64,000 nucleotides of DNA from Reclinomonas americana ATCC 50394. Its lineage: Eukaryota > Jakobida > Jakobea > Jakobida. Where the stretch lies: positions 1-64,000 of the forward strand of contig PS015113.1 in the NCBI GenBank assembly GCA_048213135.1. Reading direction: 5' to 3'. The translations under genes were made by a program, and so were the position numbers. The notes below the pieces were generated by a model. The model was not told the DNA's origin. It ran no database searches and saw only the letters and a list, made by a program, of their open reading frames with translations. Positions 11,689 through 22,713 of the stretch are shown here, piece after piece. Within the stretch, counting starts at the first letter, position 1. Every line of letters begins with the position of its first letter.

Positions 11689-12260
11689 TGTGTATGTGTG
11701 TAAGTGAGGAGACAATGAACAAGTTCGCAAAGAAAGTGTGCCCGAGTCAGCTCGTCAAGCTCTCTCCCTTACACGTCGACATAAGCACACACGCCTGCCA
11801 CTCTCACCCTCGACCACCAAGTCATCACAACAACTAATGAACGAGCACGGTCACAGAGAGAGAGAGCGAGAAAGTGAGCGAGTGTGTGTGAGGAGTGAAT
11901 GAGACAGAGAGAGTGAGTAAGCGACCGAGTCAGCTCGTCAAGCTCTCGCCCGTCACATCTACACAAGCACACAGTCACCTGCCACTCTCACCCTCACCCT
12001 CACCCACACGACCACCACCAAGACATCACAGCAACTAATGAACGAGCACAGTCACAGACAGACAGAGAGAGAGAGAGAGAGAGAGCGAGAGCGAGAAAGT
12101 GAGCGAGTGTGTGAGAGCGTGTGTGTGTGTGTATTGTGTGTGTGTGTGTGTGTGTGTGTGTATGAGGAGTGAATGAGAGAGAGAGAGAGAGTGAGCGACC
12201 GAGTTCGCAAAGAAAGTGTGCCCGAGTCACCTGCTCGTCACGCTCTCGTCTCACACACAT
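11570..12260. repeat. Minisatellite of about 160-290 bp units, 3-4 copies
   Basis: A compound unit recurs from about 11577, 11738, 11929 and 12218. Each begins with a variant of gtgcccgagtcagctcgtcaagc or cgaccgagtcagctcgtcaagc. It then has a CA/CT-rich part (tacacaagcacac, cctgccactctcaccctc), then gaccaccaagtcatcacaac and aatgaacgagca, then a GA/GT-rich tract. Copy length varies mainly through the dinucleotide tracts. No coding potential is evident. Confidence 0.75.
11665..11702 (+). repeat. (CG)n/(GT)n microsatellite
   Basis: A cgcgcg run passes into a tg run ending tgtatgtgtgt, within the minisatellite unit. Confidence 0.85.
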
Positions 12261-13072
12261 CTACACAAGCACACAGACACCTGCCACTCTCACTCGCCAG
12301 CCCACCCTCACCCTCGACCACCACCAATGGTCATGATTGACAGGCGACTGAACAACCACTCTCTCACTCACTCTCACTCTCACACACGCAACTCTCCGCA
12401 AACGGATGCACCACTCCTCCTCGCACAGTTGTTGTTGTTGTTGTTGTCACTGGAGTCAGCGACGTTGTCATGGTCGACTTTTGCGACGATGATGATTGCA
12501 CAAAGGGAACCGATCGGCACGAGCCCATCTTCAAACAAAGAGAATGAAAGAAAAAAGAAAATCAAAAAAGGAGGCGCGCACGCGGTGTGCGTCGCGATAT
12601 GGAGAGAGAGAGTGTGTGTGAGAGAGAGAAAGGGAAGAGCGCGCTGTGTGCGTCGCGTTTTTTTGGTAATCAAACTGCAGGGTTACCGCGGGGAAATTGC
12701 GAGAATGTGGCGTAACCCGTGAATTCCTTCGTGTTTTTGCACGGGAGGGTCTGGGGCCAAAGATCGGTCACAAAAAAGAATGGATCTCGGTGACCCGGAC
12801 CGAAAAAGAATGGATCTCGCCCAGGAAGATTGGGTCTCTCATGCCATCGATCCCTGTCAGAACTTATGAAATCAGGTGACGCCTAAGGCGTGCACCTAGC
12901 GTACGTGTTGCACTCTGTTCTCCATGATGGCGCGCTCTTCCGCCGTCGTTTTTCGCGCAGAAACCTTCGCCGACCCTCCCTCGACCACGTAGTGTGGTCG
13001 AAAATCCGAACACGACAACATTATTTCGCAGGTGCGCAGGCGTCGTAGGTGAGTGCCTAGAGGCGCGTAGGT
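12261..13072. other. No gene recognised
   Basis: 12261-12660 is CA/CT- then GA-rich. 12660-13050 is more complex, with aaagaatggatctcg occurring twice (about 12776 and 12808). No exon with recognisable protein similarity was found on either strand. The unidentified 5' part of the CotH gene could begin here or in the gap at 13073-13206. Confidence 0.45.
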
Positions 13073-13206
13073 NNNNNNNNNNNNNNNNNNNNNNNNNNNN
13101 NNNNNNNNNNNNNNNNNNNNNNNNNNNNNNNNNNNNNNNNNNNNNNNNNNNNNNNNNNNNNNNNNNNNNNNNNNNNNNNNNNNNNNNNNNNNNNNNNNNN
13201 NNNNNN

Positions 13207-13238
13207 CGTTCGTTCGTTCGTTCGTTCGTTCTTCTTCT

Positions 13239-13335
<97 letters not shown>

Positions 13336-13350
13336 TCTGCTCTCTCTCTC
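13207..13350 (+). repeat. (CGTT)n, (CTT)n and (CT)n microsatellites
   Basis: Directly right of a gap, about six cgtt units pass into ctt units and then an approximately 90 bp pure ct run. Confidence 0.9.
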
Positions 13351-13375
13351 TCTTTCTCTGGTGGGAGCCACTCGC

Positions 13376-13900
13376 TTTATCGTTGCTCCTTTCCTGCGTC
13401 TGTCGTCCCCTTGCTCGTCTCCTTCGCCCGTTGTTGCACAGAAGACACTCCCTTTCTTTTGTCATCCCTCTCTCCGTCTCATTCGCCGCTCGCTGCGGAG
13501 AGCGATTCCACGCAAGACTCTGTCCTTTGCTCCTTACTTCTCTGCATCTGTCTTCTTTCTCTTCTCTTCAGTCGTTTGCATTCGCCGTTCGCTGCGGAGA
13601 ATCACGTCGCATTCTTTCCTTTCCTGTTTCTGCTGCTCTCTCTCCTCAGTGTTCACTTCTTCTCTGATGGCTCGCGTTGTCATTGCTCCTTTCCTGCGTC
13701 TGTCTTTCCTCTCTCTCTCTCTCTCATTCTTCCGTCAAGACGCTCCCGTTCTTTGCGCTTTTCGGGCAGTCTTTCGTCGCAAGACTCGCCCTCTTCCTGT
13801 TTGTCTTCGCTCTCGTCCCCCTCACTGTTCTCATTCTCCCGTTGGTGCACAGAAGACACTCCAGTTCTTTTCTCTCTCTCCTGCTTCCGCCTTTGACAGT
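13376..13900 (+). repeat. Imperfect dispersed repeat block upstream of the CotH gene
   Basis: Three word sets recur. ttgctcctttcctgcgtctgtc is near 13382 and 13683. tgcacagaagacactcc is near 13435 and 13847. cattcgccgytcgctgcgga is near 13481 and 13578. The order and spacing fit an old duplication of about 300-400 bp. The stretch is pyrimidine-rich, intron-like and open in several frames, but shows no domain. Confidence 0.65.
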
Positions 13901-14130
13901 GTTGTCTTCCTCTTGTTGATTGCCAGTCATTGAAGAGTGCTCTACCGCAAGACATTCCCTGTTTCCTGTCTCGTTCTGTAGCTGAGCACGCAAACAGCAA
14001 CGTCAACCTGAGACTCTTCGTGTTGTTGCCTGCGACCTCTCCTGTATACACCTTTCGCAGTGCTCTGCTTTCCAAATATGTCATCGTCATTGTTCATGCT
14101 GTTTCGCGTCGTCTCACGCGGTGTGCGCAG

Positions 14131-16038
14131 GTTGCCGAAGCACAACTTTGGACTGAAGCTGTCGGAGGACCATGAGATGGTGGGCATGCCGAGCAGTGAT
14201 GCGTGGGTGTTGTATGCCAGCTATTCGGTGAGTGGGTGTGGCAAGAGATGGAGAAGAGAGTAAAAGAGAGAAGGAAAGAGAGAAGCAGAAAGGAAGACAA
14301 CAAGAAGAGATGGTGAAGGCAGACTGGAGGAAACGAGGAAAACACAGGAACGCAGCAGTGAGTAGAAATGCCACTACCATCACCACCACTACTTTGCCCA
14401 CTGCATGGCGATTGATTCCTACCTTGACGTCCTCGCCCTTTCCCTGACTCCCCTCAGGACAAAGCCCTGGTTCGCAACCGGCTTGCCCTCTCCTGGCCCT
14501 CCGCCATGGGAGACTCCTGGTCGCCGCGCATGGTGGCAGTGGAGATGTTCTTCTGTCCGCCCGGCCGCACGGCGCCCACCGAGGACGATTACTGGGGTGA
14601 TTCACTACCCGCTTCTCTCCGTCTCTCAACACCATCCCCACTCACTTGGTGTTGATGCACTGCAGGTCTGTACTACGTGATGGAGCAAGTGGAGCGCGGA
14701 AGCAACCGCATCGACATCAAGGCGCTCGATCCGGAGGACGACACGTCGTCGACCAAGATCACTGGCGGCTACATTATCAAGGTTCATTTGCACTTCCTAC
14801 CCCTTTTGTGCTCTGGTGCTTTCGGGGGTGCTGACACGCGCGCGCGTGTGGCGGCAGCACGACGTCGTCAATCCGGGCGATCACGTGTTTGTCACGCCGC
14901 TGGGCGTGAACTACATTGTCCACTATCCGGACTCGGTGACCGCCAACCAGATGCAGTACATTTCGGTGCGCGTGCGCGCACAGCGGTGCGACGTAGTGTT
15001 TCGTGGTGGTTATTGTCCACTGATTGTCTCCGTCGTCCAGAGCTACTTCAACGACCTGGAGCGACTGATGTTGCAGGACGACTTTGCGGATCACTATCAC
15101 GACTGGATCTACGAGTCCACCTTTGTCGACACGTTTTGCATGAATGAGTTGACCAAGGACGGGGACTCGTATGTGGTGCGTGCTGTTATTGTTGAAGTCG
15201 TATCATCGCATTGACTCACCCAGCAGTGCAGCGCAACACCTTCTACTACAAGGACCGCGAGGACAAGCTGGTGTCGGGTCCGGTTTGTGCGACATGCCGC
15301 GACGTGTTGTGGTGCTGCTGCGACACTCACGTGTGCGTGCGCAGTTGTGGGATCGCGAGGATGGTCTGTACAACTACAACGAGACCGACAACAACAGCTG
15401 CGATCATACCACGTGGGCGTGGCCGATGCAGTGGCCGCAGCCGGCGAATCGTGACTCGCGATTGCCCATTTGGTTCGGTGACCATCACGGTCGTGTCATT
15501 TGTCGTTGACAGCGCTTTGTCTATATTCACTTGCGAGCTCTGCATTCCTCGATCTCTCTCTCTCTCCCCTTTCTTCCCACTTCCTCCCTTTCTCCCTCCA
15601 CAGGTGGTCCCGTTTGTTCCAAGACCCCAAGTTCGCCGCCAAAGTGGCCGCGCGCTGGCACGAGCTGCGCGCGCCTGGTGGCCTGCTCTCGGAGGACTAC
15701 CTGCTGCGCCAGATCGACAGCTATGCTGCCGAGGTGGCCGAGGCCGCCGCCCGCAACTTTGCTCGCTGGCCTGAGCTTGGAGTGTGCGTTTTTCCCCCCT
15801 CACTTTGTTTCGTCTACACTCTGCCTCATATGTGCACTGGATGTATAGTGATTTCAACGATCAGTGCCAGCCGGTGCCGACGACATGGGCGGGTGAGCTG
15901 GAGGGACTGAAGGCGTGGCTGGCTCGGCGGGGTCAGTGGATTGATGAGCATATTGATCATGTGGTGGTGGCGGCGGAGGTGGAGGAGGTGGTGGGCCAGG
16001 GAGTGGGTCGTCGGCTGAGGGGGAATGGGGTGGAGTAG
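14131..16038 (+). CDS. CotH-type kinase domain protein
   Basis: Exons: 14131-14227, 14458-14596, 14666-14781, 14858-14965, 15041-15175, about 15232-15282, 15345-15472, 15604-15785 and about 15847-16038. Diagnostic CotH features are LKLSEDHEMVGMP, DAWVLYASYSDKALVRNRLA, YWGLYYVMEQVERGSNRIDI, STFVDTFCMNEL, FYYKDREDKL and GPLWD. The C-terminal helices include KFAAKVAARWHEL, LSEDYLLRQID and LARRGQWIDEHI. CotH proteins are atypical kinases, often secreted or in the secretory pathway; a substrate cannot be inferred here. The domain's N-terminal part is not located; it may be in 13073-13206, so 14131 is an internal exon start. Phases were checked at 14596/14666 and 15472/15604. The acceptor of the last intron differs from its paralogue (15829-15832 reads tatg where the copy at 20881 has tagg). 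A shifted donor (15785) and acceptor (15846) would keep frame. Confidence 0.85.
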
Positions 16039-16070
16039 GGATGATGGTAAAGGGGGGAAGAGGCGCCGCA

Positions 16071-16076
16071 ATTAAA
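16071..16076 (+). promoter_or_regulatory. Possible polyadenylation signal (ATTAAA) of the CotH gene
   Basis: attaaa lies 33 bp after the CotH stop. It is conserved with about 60 bp of flank in the second copy (attaaa at 21137-21142). No transcript evidence is available, so this rests on position and conservation. Confidence 0.4.
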
Positions 16077-16254
16077 TCATCGAGTTGCCTTTATGTGATA
16101 AGGAAGGGATGTGTGGCGCACAGCTGCAGAGGCCCGCACACTGCGATGGTCGAGCCGCTCACCAGTGTCTGCCCTCGTCCACTGCCTCGGTCTCTCCTGA
16201 ACGCATCCTTTCCATTCACCTAGCCTGCACCGATGATCGCACACGTCAGTGATG

Positions 16255-19200
16255 CTAACAATCTGAGGAGACAAGCTTGTTGAATGCATACCTTGCTGTG
16301 ATGCCATTCGATCGAGCAGCTCCGCCACGTCGTACTTATTCGCGGTACGAGCCACCTGAGCCGCCGTCTTGCCATCTCTGTTGACCCTGGGAATCAGAAG
16401 CGGATACGCAGTTGCCAGGAGTCGCACAATCAACTCGCGGCCTTTCCCAGCAGCATGATGCAGCACGGTGTATCCAGGCAGTCGTGCTCGGTCGCTCGAT
16501 ACGGCAAGTACCATCGCCGGTGGACATCGTTGCTCGTCGGCGAGAAGCCACTCCACCACTGCCAACTGACCGCCGTTGGCAGCATACATGAGTGGCGTCC
16601 AGCCGTAGTCATTGACAGAATGAGCAAGTCGAGCGCCGACGCCACTCTCCTCCCACAAATACTCCAGCACGGCAAGGTGGCCATAGATAGCAGCACAAGC
16701 GAACGGCGAGTTCCCGTAAACGTCTCGCTCTCCATCGTCCAAGAGCGTTTCTGCACCTTCGATCGCCACCAACTGGCGCAGTGCTTCCACATCACCAACG
16801 TCAGCCATCAGCCATGCCTTTTTCCGCCTGTATTAGTCACCGCGTAAGCGAGCAAGCACAAGCTTGCTGTTCAACACGACAGACAGATAGTAACCTGCAG
16901 TGAGGTGGCTGCGATGCCAGGCGATCCAGCACCACGGCCACAGTGTTCTTGCCGTTGGAGAGAGCCACTTGTGCGGCTGTCTTGCCATCCTTGTTGATCT
17001 TTGGAACGAGATCTGGGTACGCAGTCGCCAGGAGTCGCACAATCAACTCGCGGCCTTTCTCAGCAGCATAATGCAGCGCGGTGGATCCAGGGAGTCGAGC
17101 TCGATCATTTGTCGCAGCAAGCACCATTTCCCTTGGGCATCGTTGCTCGTCGGCGAGAAGCCACTCCACCACTGCCAAGTGACCGCCGTTGGCAGCATAC
17201 ATGAGTGGTGTCCAGCCATAATCATTGACCGACTGAGTAAGTCGAGCGCCGACGCCACTCTCCTCCCACAAATACTCCAGCACGGCAAGGTGGCCATGGA
17301 TAGCAGCAAAGGCGAACGGCAAGTTCCCGTAAACGTCTCGCTCTCCATCGTCCAAGAGCGTTTCTGCACCCTCGTCGGCCATCACCTGTCGCAATGCTTC
17401 CACATCACCAACGTCAGCCATCAGCCATGCCTTTTTCCGCCTGTATTAGTCACCGAGTAAGCGAGCAAGCACAAGCTTGCTGTTCAACACGACAGACAGA
17501 TAGTAACCTGCAGTGAGGTGGCTGCGATGCCAGGCGATCCAGCACCACGGCCACAGTGTTCTTGCCGTTGGAGTGAGCCAGTTGCGCGGCGGTCTTGCCA
17601 TTATTGTTGATCTTTGGAACGAGATCTGGGTACGCAGTCGCCAGGAGTCGCACAATCAACTCGCGGCCTTTCTCAGCAGCATAATGCAGCGCGGTGGATC
17701 CAGGGAGTCGAGCTCGATCATTTGTCGCAGCAAGCACCATTTCCCTTGGGCATCGTTGCTCGTCGGCGAGAAGCCACTCCACCACTGCCAAGTGACCGCC
17801 GTTGGCAGCATACATGAGTGGTGTCCAGCCATAATCATTGACCGACTGAGTAAGTCGAGCGCCGACGCCACTCTCCTCCCACAAATACTCCAGCACAGCG
17901 AGGTGGCCTCCCAAAGCAGCACACTGAAATGGCGAGTTCCCATAAGAGTCTCGCTCTTCCTCATCCAACAGCGTCTCCGCACCCTCGTCGGCCATCACCT
18001 GTCGCAATGCTTCCACGTCGCCATCCTGTGCCATCAACCATGCCTTCCTCCGCCTGCATTAGTCACCGCATAAGCGAGAAAACAGAAGCTGTAAGGCAGC
18101 AAAACAGAGAGATGCATACCTACAGTGTGGCGGCTGCGACGCAAGGCGATGCAGCACCACGGCCACAGTGTTCTTGCCGTTGGAGTGAGCCAGTTGCGCG
18201 GCGGTCTTGCCATTATTGTTGATCTTTGGAACGAGATCTGGGTACGCAGTCGCCAGGAGTTGCACGATCGCGATGGACTGGTGGCATTTCACAGCAGCAT
18301 AATGCAGCGCGGTGGATCCAGGGAGTCGTGCTCGGTCATTCGTTACAGCAAGCACCATTTCCCTTGGACATCGTTGCTCGTCGGCGAGAAGCCACTCCAT
18401 CACTGCCAAGTGACCGCCGTTGGTAGCATGCATGAGTGGCGTCCAGCCGTAGTCATTGACAGAATGAGCAAGTCGAGCGCCGACGCCACTCTCCTCCCAC
18501 AAATACTCCAGCACGGCAAGGTGGCCTCGCAGAGCAGCACAAAGAAACGGCGAGTTCCCGTAAACGTCTCGCTCTCCGTCATCCAACAGTGTCTCAGCGC
18601 CCTCGTCGGCCATCACCTGTCGCAATGCTTCCACGTCGCCATCCTGTGCCATCAACCATGCCTTCCTCCGCCTGCATTAGTCGCCGCATAAGCGAGAAAA
18701 CAGAAGCTGTAAGGCAGCAAAACAGAGAGATGCATACCTACAGTGTGGCGGCTGCGACGCAAGGCGATGCAGCAGCTCTGCAACGGTGTACTTGCCGTCG
18801 GAGAGAGTCAGTTGCACGGCGGTCTTGCCATTCTTGTCGACCATTGGAACGAGATCTGGATAGGCAGCGACCAGGAGTTGCAAAATTAACTCGCGGCCTT
18901 GCCCAGCAGCACAATGCAGCGCGGTGGAGCCGGGAAGCCGAAAATGCGATCGGTGATTTGTTGCAGCGAGCACCATTTCCCTTGGGCATCGCTGCTCGTC
19001 GGCGAGAAGCCACTCCACCACTGCCAAGTGACCGCCGTCGGCAGCATACATGAGTGGCGTCCAGCCGTAGTCATTGACAGAATGAGCAAGTCGAGCGCCG
19101 ACGCCACTCTCCTCCCACAGGTACTGCAGGACGGCAAGGTGGCCTCGCTGAGCAGCACAGCCGAACGGCGAGTCTCCATAGACGTCTCGCTCTCCCTCAT

Positions 19201-19908
19201 CCAAGAGCGTCTCTGCGCCCTCGCTCGCCACCAACTGTCGCAGTGCATCCGCATCGCCATCATCTGCCATCAACCACGCCTTCTTCCTCCTATGCCGATC
19301 ACCGAGTAAGCGAGGGAACCAAGGTAGTAGACGGACAGACAGACAGACAGAGAGGTTGAAACCTGTTATGCGGCGGCTGTGAAGCAACTCGATCGAGTTC
19401 ATCCACCACGGAGAACATGTCTCCATCGAGAGCCACTTGGGCGGCTGTCTTGCCGTCCTTGTTGACCTTGAGAAGGAGTTCCGGATACACAGTGATCAGC
19501 AGTTGCACAATTGACTCGTGGCCTCCCTCGGCAGCGTAATGCAGTGCAGTGGAACCAGGTATTAGCGAGTCGTCATTCGTTACAGCAAGCACCATCCCCC
19601 GCGTGCATCGTCGCTCATCGGCCAGAAGCCACTCCACCACTGCCAAGTGACCGCTACTTGCGGCCACCATGAGCGGTGTCGCGCCTTTGGAATCGACAAG
19701 CTGTGCGAGTTGAGCGCCGACGCCACTCTCCTCCCACAAGTACTCCAAGACGGCCAAGTGACCTCGCTCAGCAGTACAATGAAACGCAGTCTTGCCGTCC
19801 ACATCCACCTCCTCCCTTGCCAGCAGCGCGCGAGAACCCTCTCTGGCAACCTCTCGGCACAGCGCATCCACATCGCCATCCGCGGCCATCTGCCACGCTC
19901 TCCTCCTC
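16255..19908 (-). CDS. Ankyrin-repeat protein of six tandem exon modules
   Basis: Minus-strand exons, 5' to 3': 19363-19908, 18738-19289, 18120-18671, 17508-18053, 16895-17440 and 16292-16827. They are 546 or 552 nt (the last 536) and joined in phase 2. Each encodes about 182 residues with ankyrin signatures: SPFxCAAxxGHLAVLEYLW, GWTPLMYAANGGHLAVVEWLL, GSTALHYAAEKGRELIVRLL and NKDGKTAAQVA. Ankyrin arrays are protein-interaction scaffolds. The first exon (AWQMAADGDVDAL, LLAREEVD) and last exon (QVARTANKYDVAELL) match the first and last units of the large gene at 21.5-31.2 kb, so this is a paralogue. After the last unit there is no coiled coil, HEPN region or kinase. The frame ends either at 16255, if the 29-nt gtatgc...ctcag segment is removed, or at 16077 if it is not. 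The frame is open to M at 20028 upstream of the first exon. It converges on the CotH 3' end. Confidence 0.8.
16292..19908 (-). repeat. Tandem array of six ankyrin exons with introns
   Basis: The unit length is about 600-620 bp (exon 546-552 plus an intron of 54-80). Intron sequences fall into sub-families. The donors after units 2 and 3 share gtatgcatctctctgttttg, and those after units 4 and 5 share gttactatctgtctgtcg. Each pair is therefore a recent duplication including intron. Confidence 0.85.
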
Positions 19909-20184
19909 CTGGACAAGTCGCTTGAGTGACGACGACTCGTCACCAGTCGCTCACGCTCACTCACCTCATCGTTGCGTGCTCTGTGGCTGTCTTGGTGTGA
20001 AGTTCTCCGTTCGCTGGTGTCAGAGAGCAAAGTGTCAGAAGAATCGGTCGATGACAGGACAGCGAAGACCTGCCAATTCCGATCCTCGCCAACCTGACGG
20101 GCATCTGAAGGTTACGACTCGTGGCATGACAAAGGCCGCGCTCGGCAAAGGCGATGTCATCTGTGGGCACAGTCACTCCGAAGG

Positions 20185-20188
<4 letters not shown>

Positions 20189-20249
<61 letters not shown>
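20189..20249 (+). repeat. (GA)n microsatellite at a gap edge
   Basis: A pure ga run of about 60 bp ends in the gap starting at 20250. The other side of the gap is a different repeat (ctt), so the gap may hold further simple sequence. Confidence 0.9.
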
Positions 20250-20367
20250 NNNNNNNNNNNNNNNNNNNNNNNNNNNNNNNNNNNNNNNNNNNNNNNNNNN
20301 NNNNNNNNNNNNNNNNNNNNNNNNNNNNNNNNNNNNNNNNNNNNNNNNNNNNNNNNNNNNNNNNNNN

Positions 20368-20580
20368 CTTCTTCTTCTTCTTCTTCTTCTTCTTCTTCTT
20401 CTTCTTCTTCTTCTTCTTCTTGTTCTTCTTGTTCTTGTTCTTGTTCTGTTCTTCTTCTTCTTCCTTCGTGAGCCTGACGTCGATGCTTCTTCTCCTCCTC
20501 CTCCTCTTCTTCTACTTCTTCTTCTTGTTCTTCTTCTTCTCCTCCTTCCTCCTCCTCCTTCTCCATCTGCTTCTTCCAGT
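20368..20580 (+). repeat. (CTT)n and degenerate TTC-rich tract
   Basis: Perfect ctt units to about 20420, then degenerate ttctt, cctcct and tgttctt patterns. It encodes homopolymeric Phe, Ser or Leu in all frames and is not a gene. Confidence 0.9.
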
Positions 20581-20670
20581 AAACCTACTTCATTGCATTT
20601 CTTTCCCGTTGCTTCTCCGTCTCCTTCTCACAATCTCCCCATCTCTCCTCTCCTCTTCCCCAGTCCACAG

Positions 20671-21090
20671 GACCCCAAGTTCGCCGCCAAAGTCGCCGCA
20701 CGTTGGCACGAGCTGCGCGCGCCAGGTGGCCTGCTCTCGGAGGACTACCTGCTGCGACAGATTGACAGCTATGCTGCCGAGGTGGCCGAGGCCGCCGCCC
20801 GCAAATTTGTTCGCTGGCCTGAGCTTGGAGTGTGCGTTCCCCCCCCCCCCCCTCACTTGTTTCGTCTCCACTCTGCCTCATAGGTGCGCTGGATGTATAG
20901 TGATTTCAACGATGAGTGCCAGTCGGTGCCGACGACGTGGGCGGGTGAGCTGGAGGGTTTGAAGGCGTGGCTGGCTCGGCGGGGTCAGTGGATTGATGAG
21001 CATATTGATCATGTGGTGGTGGCGGAGGAGGTGGAGGAGGTGGTGGGCCAGGGAGGGGGTCGTCGGCTGAGGGGGAATGGGGTGGAGTAG
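20671..21090 (+). pseudogene. 3'-end copy of the CotH gene (fragment)
   Basis: 20671-20829 and 20884-21090 repeat the last two coding exons of the CotH gene at 15.6-16.0 kb with few differences: NFAR becomes KFVR, NDQCQPV becomes NDECQSV, and VVVAAEVEE becomes VVVAEEVEE. The stop is at the same place (21088-21090), and about 100 bp of 3' flank is shared, including the attaaa. Similarity starts exactly at GACCCCAAG, after a cacag acceptor; upstream sequence is unrelated. The reading frame is intact. It is either the remnant of a second CotH gene or the end of one whose upstream exons lie in the 20250-20367 gap or were lost. The gap is too small for the full gene if its length is right. Confidence 0.75.
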
Positions 21091-21490
21091 GGGTGGGAAA
21101 GGGGAGAGAGAGAGAGAGAGAGAGAGGCGAACCGCAATTAAATCATCGAGTTGCCTTTATGTGACAAGGAAGGGATGTGTGGTGCACAGGGGTGTCCGCA
21201 GTGTCGAGTTGCCTTTCTTGTCATTCATTTGATGTTTGTTACACACGGCGGAGCTCTGTAACGTTTACGTTGGCTTATCGAGACCTTCACGTGGATAAAT
21301 GCACTTGATGGTACATGAATACGAAGCTAACATGGCAACGTGAGGATGGTTCAATCGCTTTCATTCCTGCTAAACTGAAGCTGGTACCGGTGGTCGAGTG
21401 ATTTTAATGCTTACAATATGGAGGACTTGACAATCTTTACTTGCAGTATTCTCGTGTCCGTCGTCACTGTGATCTAAACGTGTGAGCCTC

Positions 21491-22713
21491 CTATGGTGGA
21501 GGCGGTGGCGCACCGAAGATGCGCTGCAATTCCTGGAGCACACGGGACATGGAGGGTCTGTCGATGGCCTTCCTCTGCACGAACGACAATGAGAAGTCGC
21601 CCGCAAAGGGTACTTGTCAACATAACCAACTCACCCAGCAAGCCGCCACCAACTCGCTCAACGCGTCGTTGAGCTGTGGGTGATCGAGCGCACCAGGCAG
21701 TCTGCCTTGGTGAACCTCCACTGGAATACGCAAACTGTCGACGCCTTTGAACGGCTCCTGTTGAGTGACGCAGTACCACAGAAGCGTCCCAAACGAAAAC
21801 ACATCGGCTCGCTCATCGTACTGCCCGGGCCCAGTGCGTCAGCAACGACATGACGAAGAACAGCACGCAGGTCGTGTCACTATACCTCTTCGCCGAGCAG
21901 CACCTCAGGAGCAGCGAATGCTGGTGTGCCCACTGGAGTCTGCAATCGTCCCAACGTGCCCTGTTCACGAGCCTCGCCAAAGTCGCACACTTTGGCGGTC
22001 TGCCGATCGCCGCTGATGAGAACATCTGCAAAGCAGGGAGGCAGTCAGAAAACGCACTTCAGTGAGAAGCAAACGCAAAAGCAACGCGAAAGGCGATGAA
22101 AGTACTCGATCGCGAGGTTGAATAGAGATAAAGGACATTGAACATCCCCTCCGGACTCCATCGGCCCAGAGAGGTGGCATCCAGAAACACAACTTTGGGG
22201 CTTTAGATCTCGATGCACCACTCTTCGCGAGTGCATGTGTTCCACCGCCAAGCCAACTTGCACCAGAAGCCGTAGCAGATGCTGTTGACCAATTCCGCTC
22301 CGCACAAGTTTGAGCAAAGTCTCAGGGAGGTCGTCAATCTTGTCTGGCCCGACATACTCAAGCACCAGTCCAGGGCCGTGAGGGTCATCTTCGCATACGG
22401 CCACCAGTTTGACAATATGCGGGTGGCTGTTCATGTATGCGAGTGGGTACGATACCGACGGGTGATATGCTCACCATGCGTGACGCAACTCCAGGCGCAT
22501 GAGCAAGCGCTCCTCATTCGTGACACACTGCATCATCTCCAGTCTGCGGTCGTCATCGGGGTGCTCAAAACGTTTGTATGCCACCACAATGCCTTCGCCG
22601 CCGACAATCATCACAGTTCGGTAGACGCGACATGTGTTCTGGCCTGCAAGAAGTCAAAATGAGTGTTCGAACACTAAACACAACCAAGGGCTTCTCCCGA
22701 GTGCAAGCGAACC
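21491..22713 (-). other. TKL-type protein kinase domain at the C-terminus
   Basis: The domain is split over six exons. Every key kinase residue is present: K in VVAYKRF, HRDLKPQN, DFGEAR and APE. The splice between HRDLKPQ and N (22194/22025) uses a gttgtg donor and restores the motif. The protein ends 9 residues after LQELQRIFG with GAPPPPP. Confidence 0.85.

Larger units (their letters stand above)
19909..20670. other. Spacer with a gap between ankyrin gene and CotH copy
   Basis: Left of the gap (20250-20367) lies about 340 bp that is open on the minus strand to 20028; this may hold the start of the ankyrin gene. It includes a GA run at 20189-20249. Right of the gap is a ctt-rich tract and pyrimidine-rich sequence leading into the CotH copy. 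No further gene is evident. Confidence 0.5.

Noticed and set aside
12770-12890. Possible transposon remnant (repeated aaagaatggatctcg)
   Set aside because: Only two short copies, with no terminal inverted repeats, target duplication or transposase-like frame.
13207-13896. Apparent 300-residue Ser/Phe/Leu-rich protein
   Set aside because: It is a translation of microsatellites and a pyrimidine-rich repeat block, with no homology or codon bias.
20372-20580. Poly-Phe / poly-Glu frames
   Set aside because: These are products of a ctt repeat tract on either strand.
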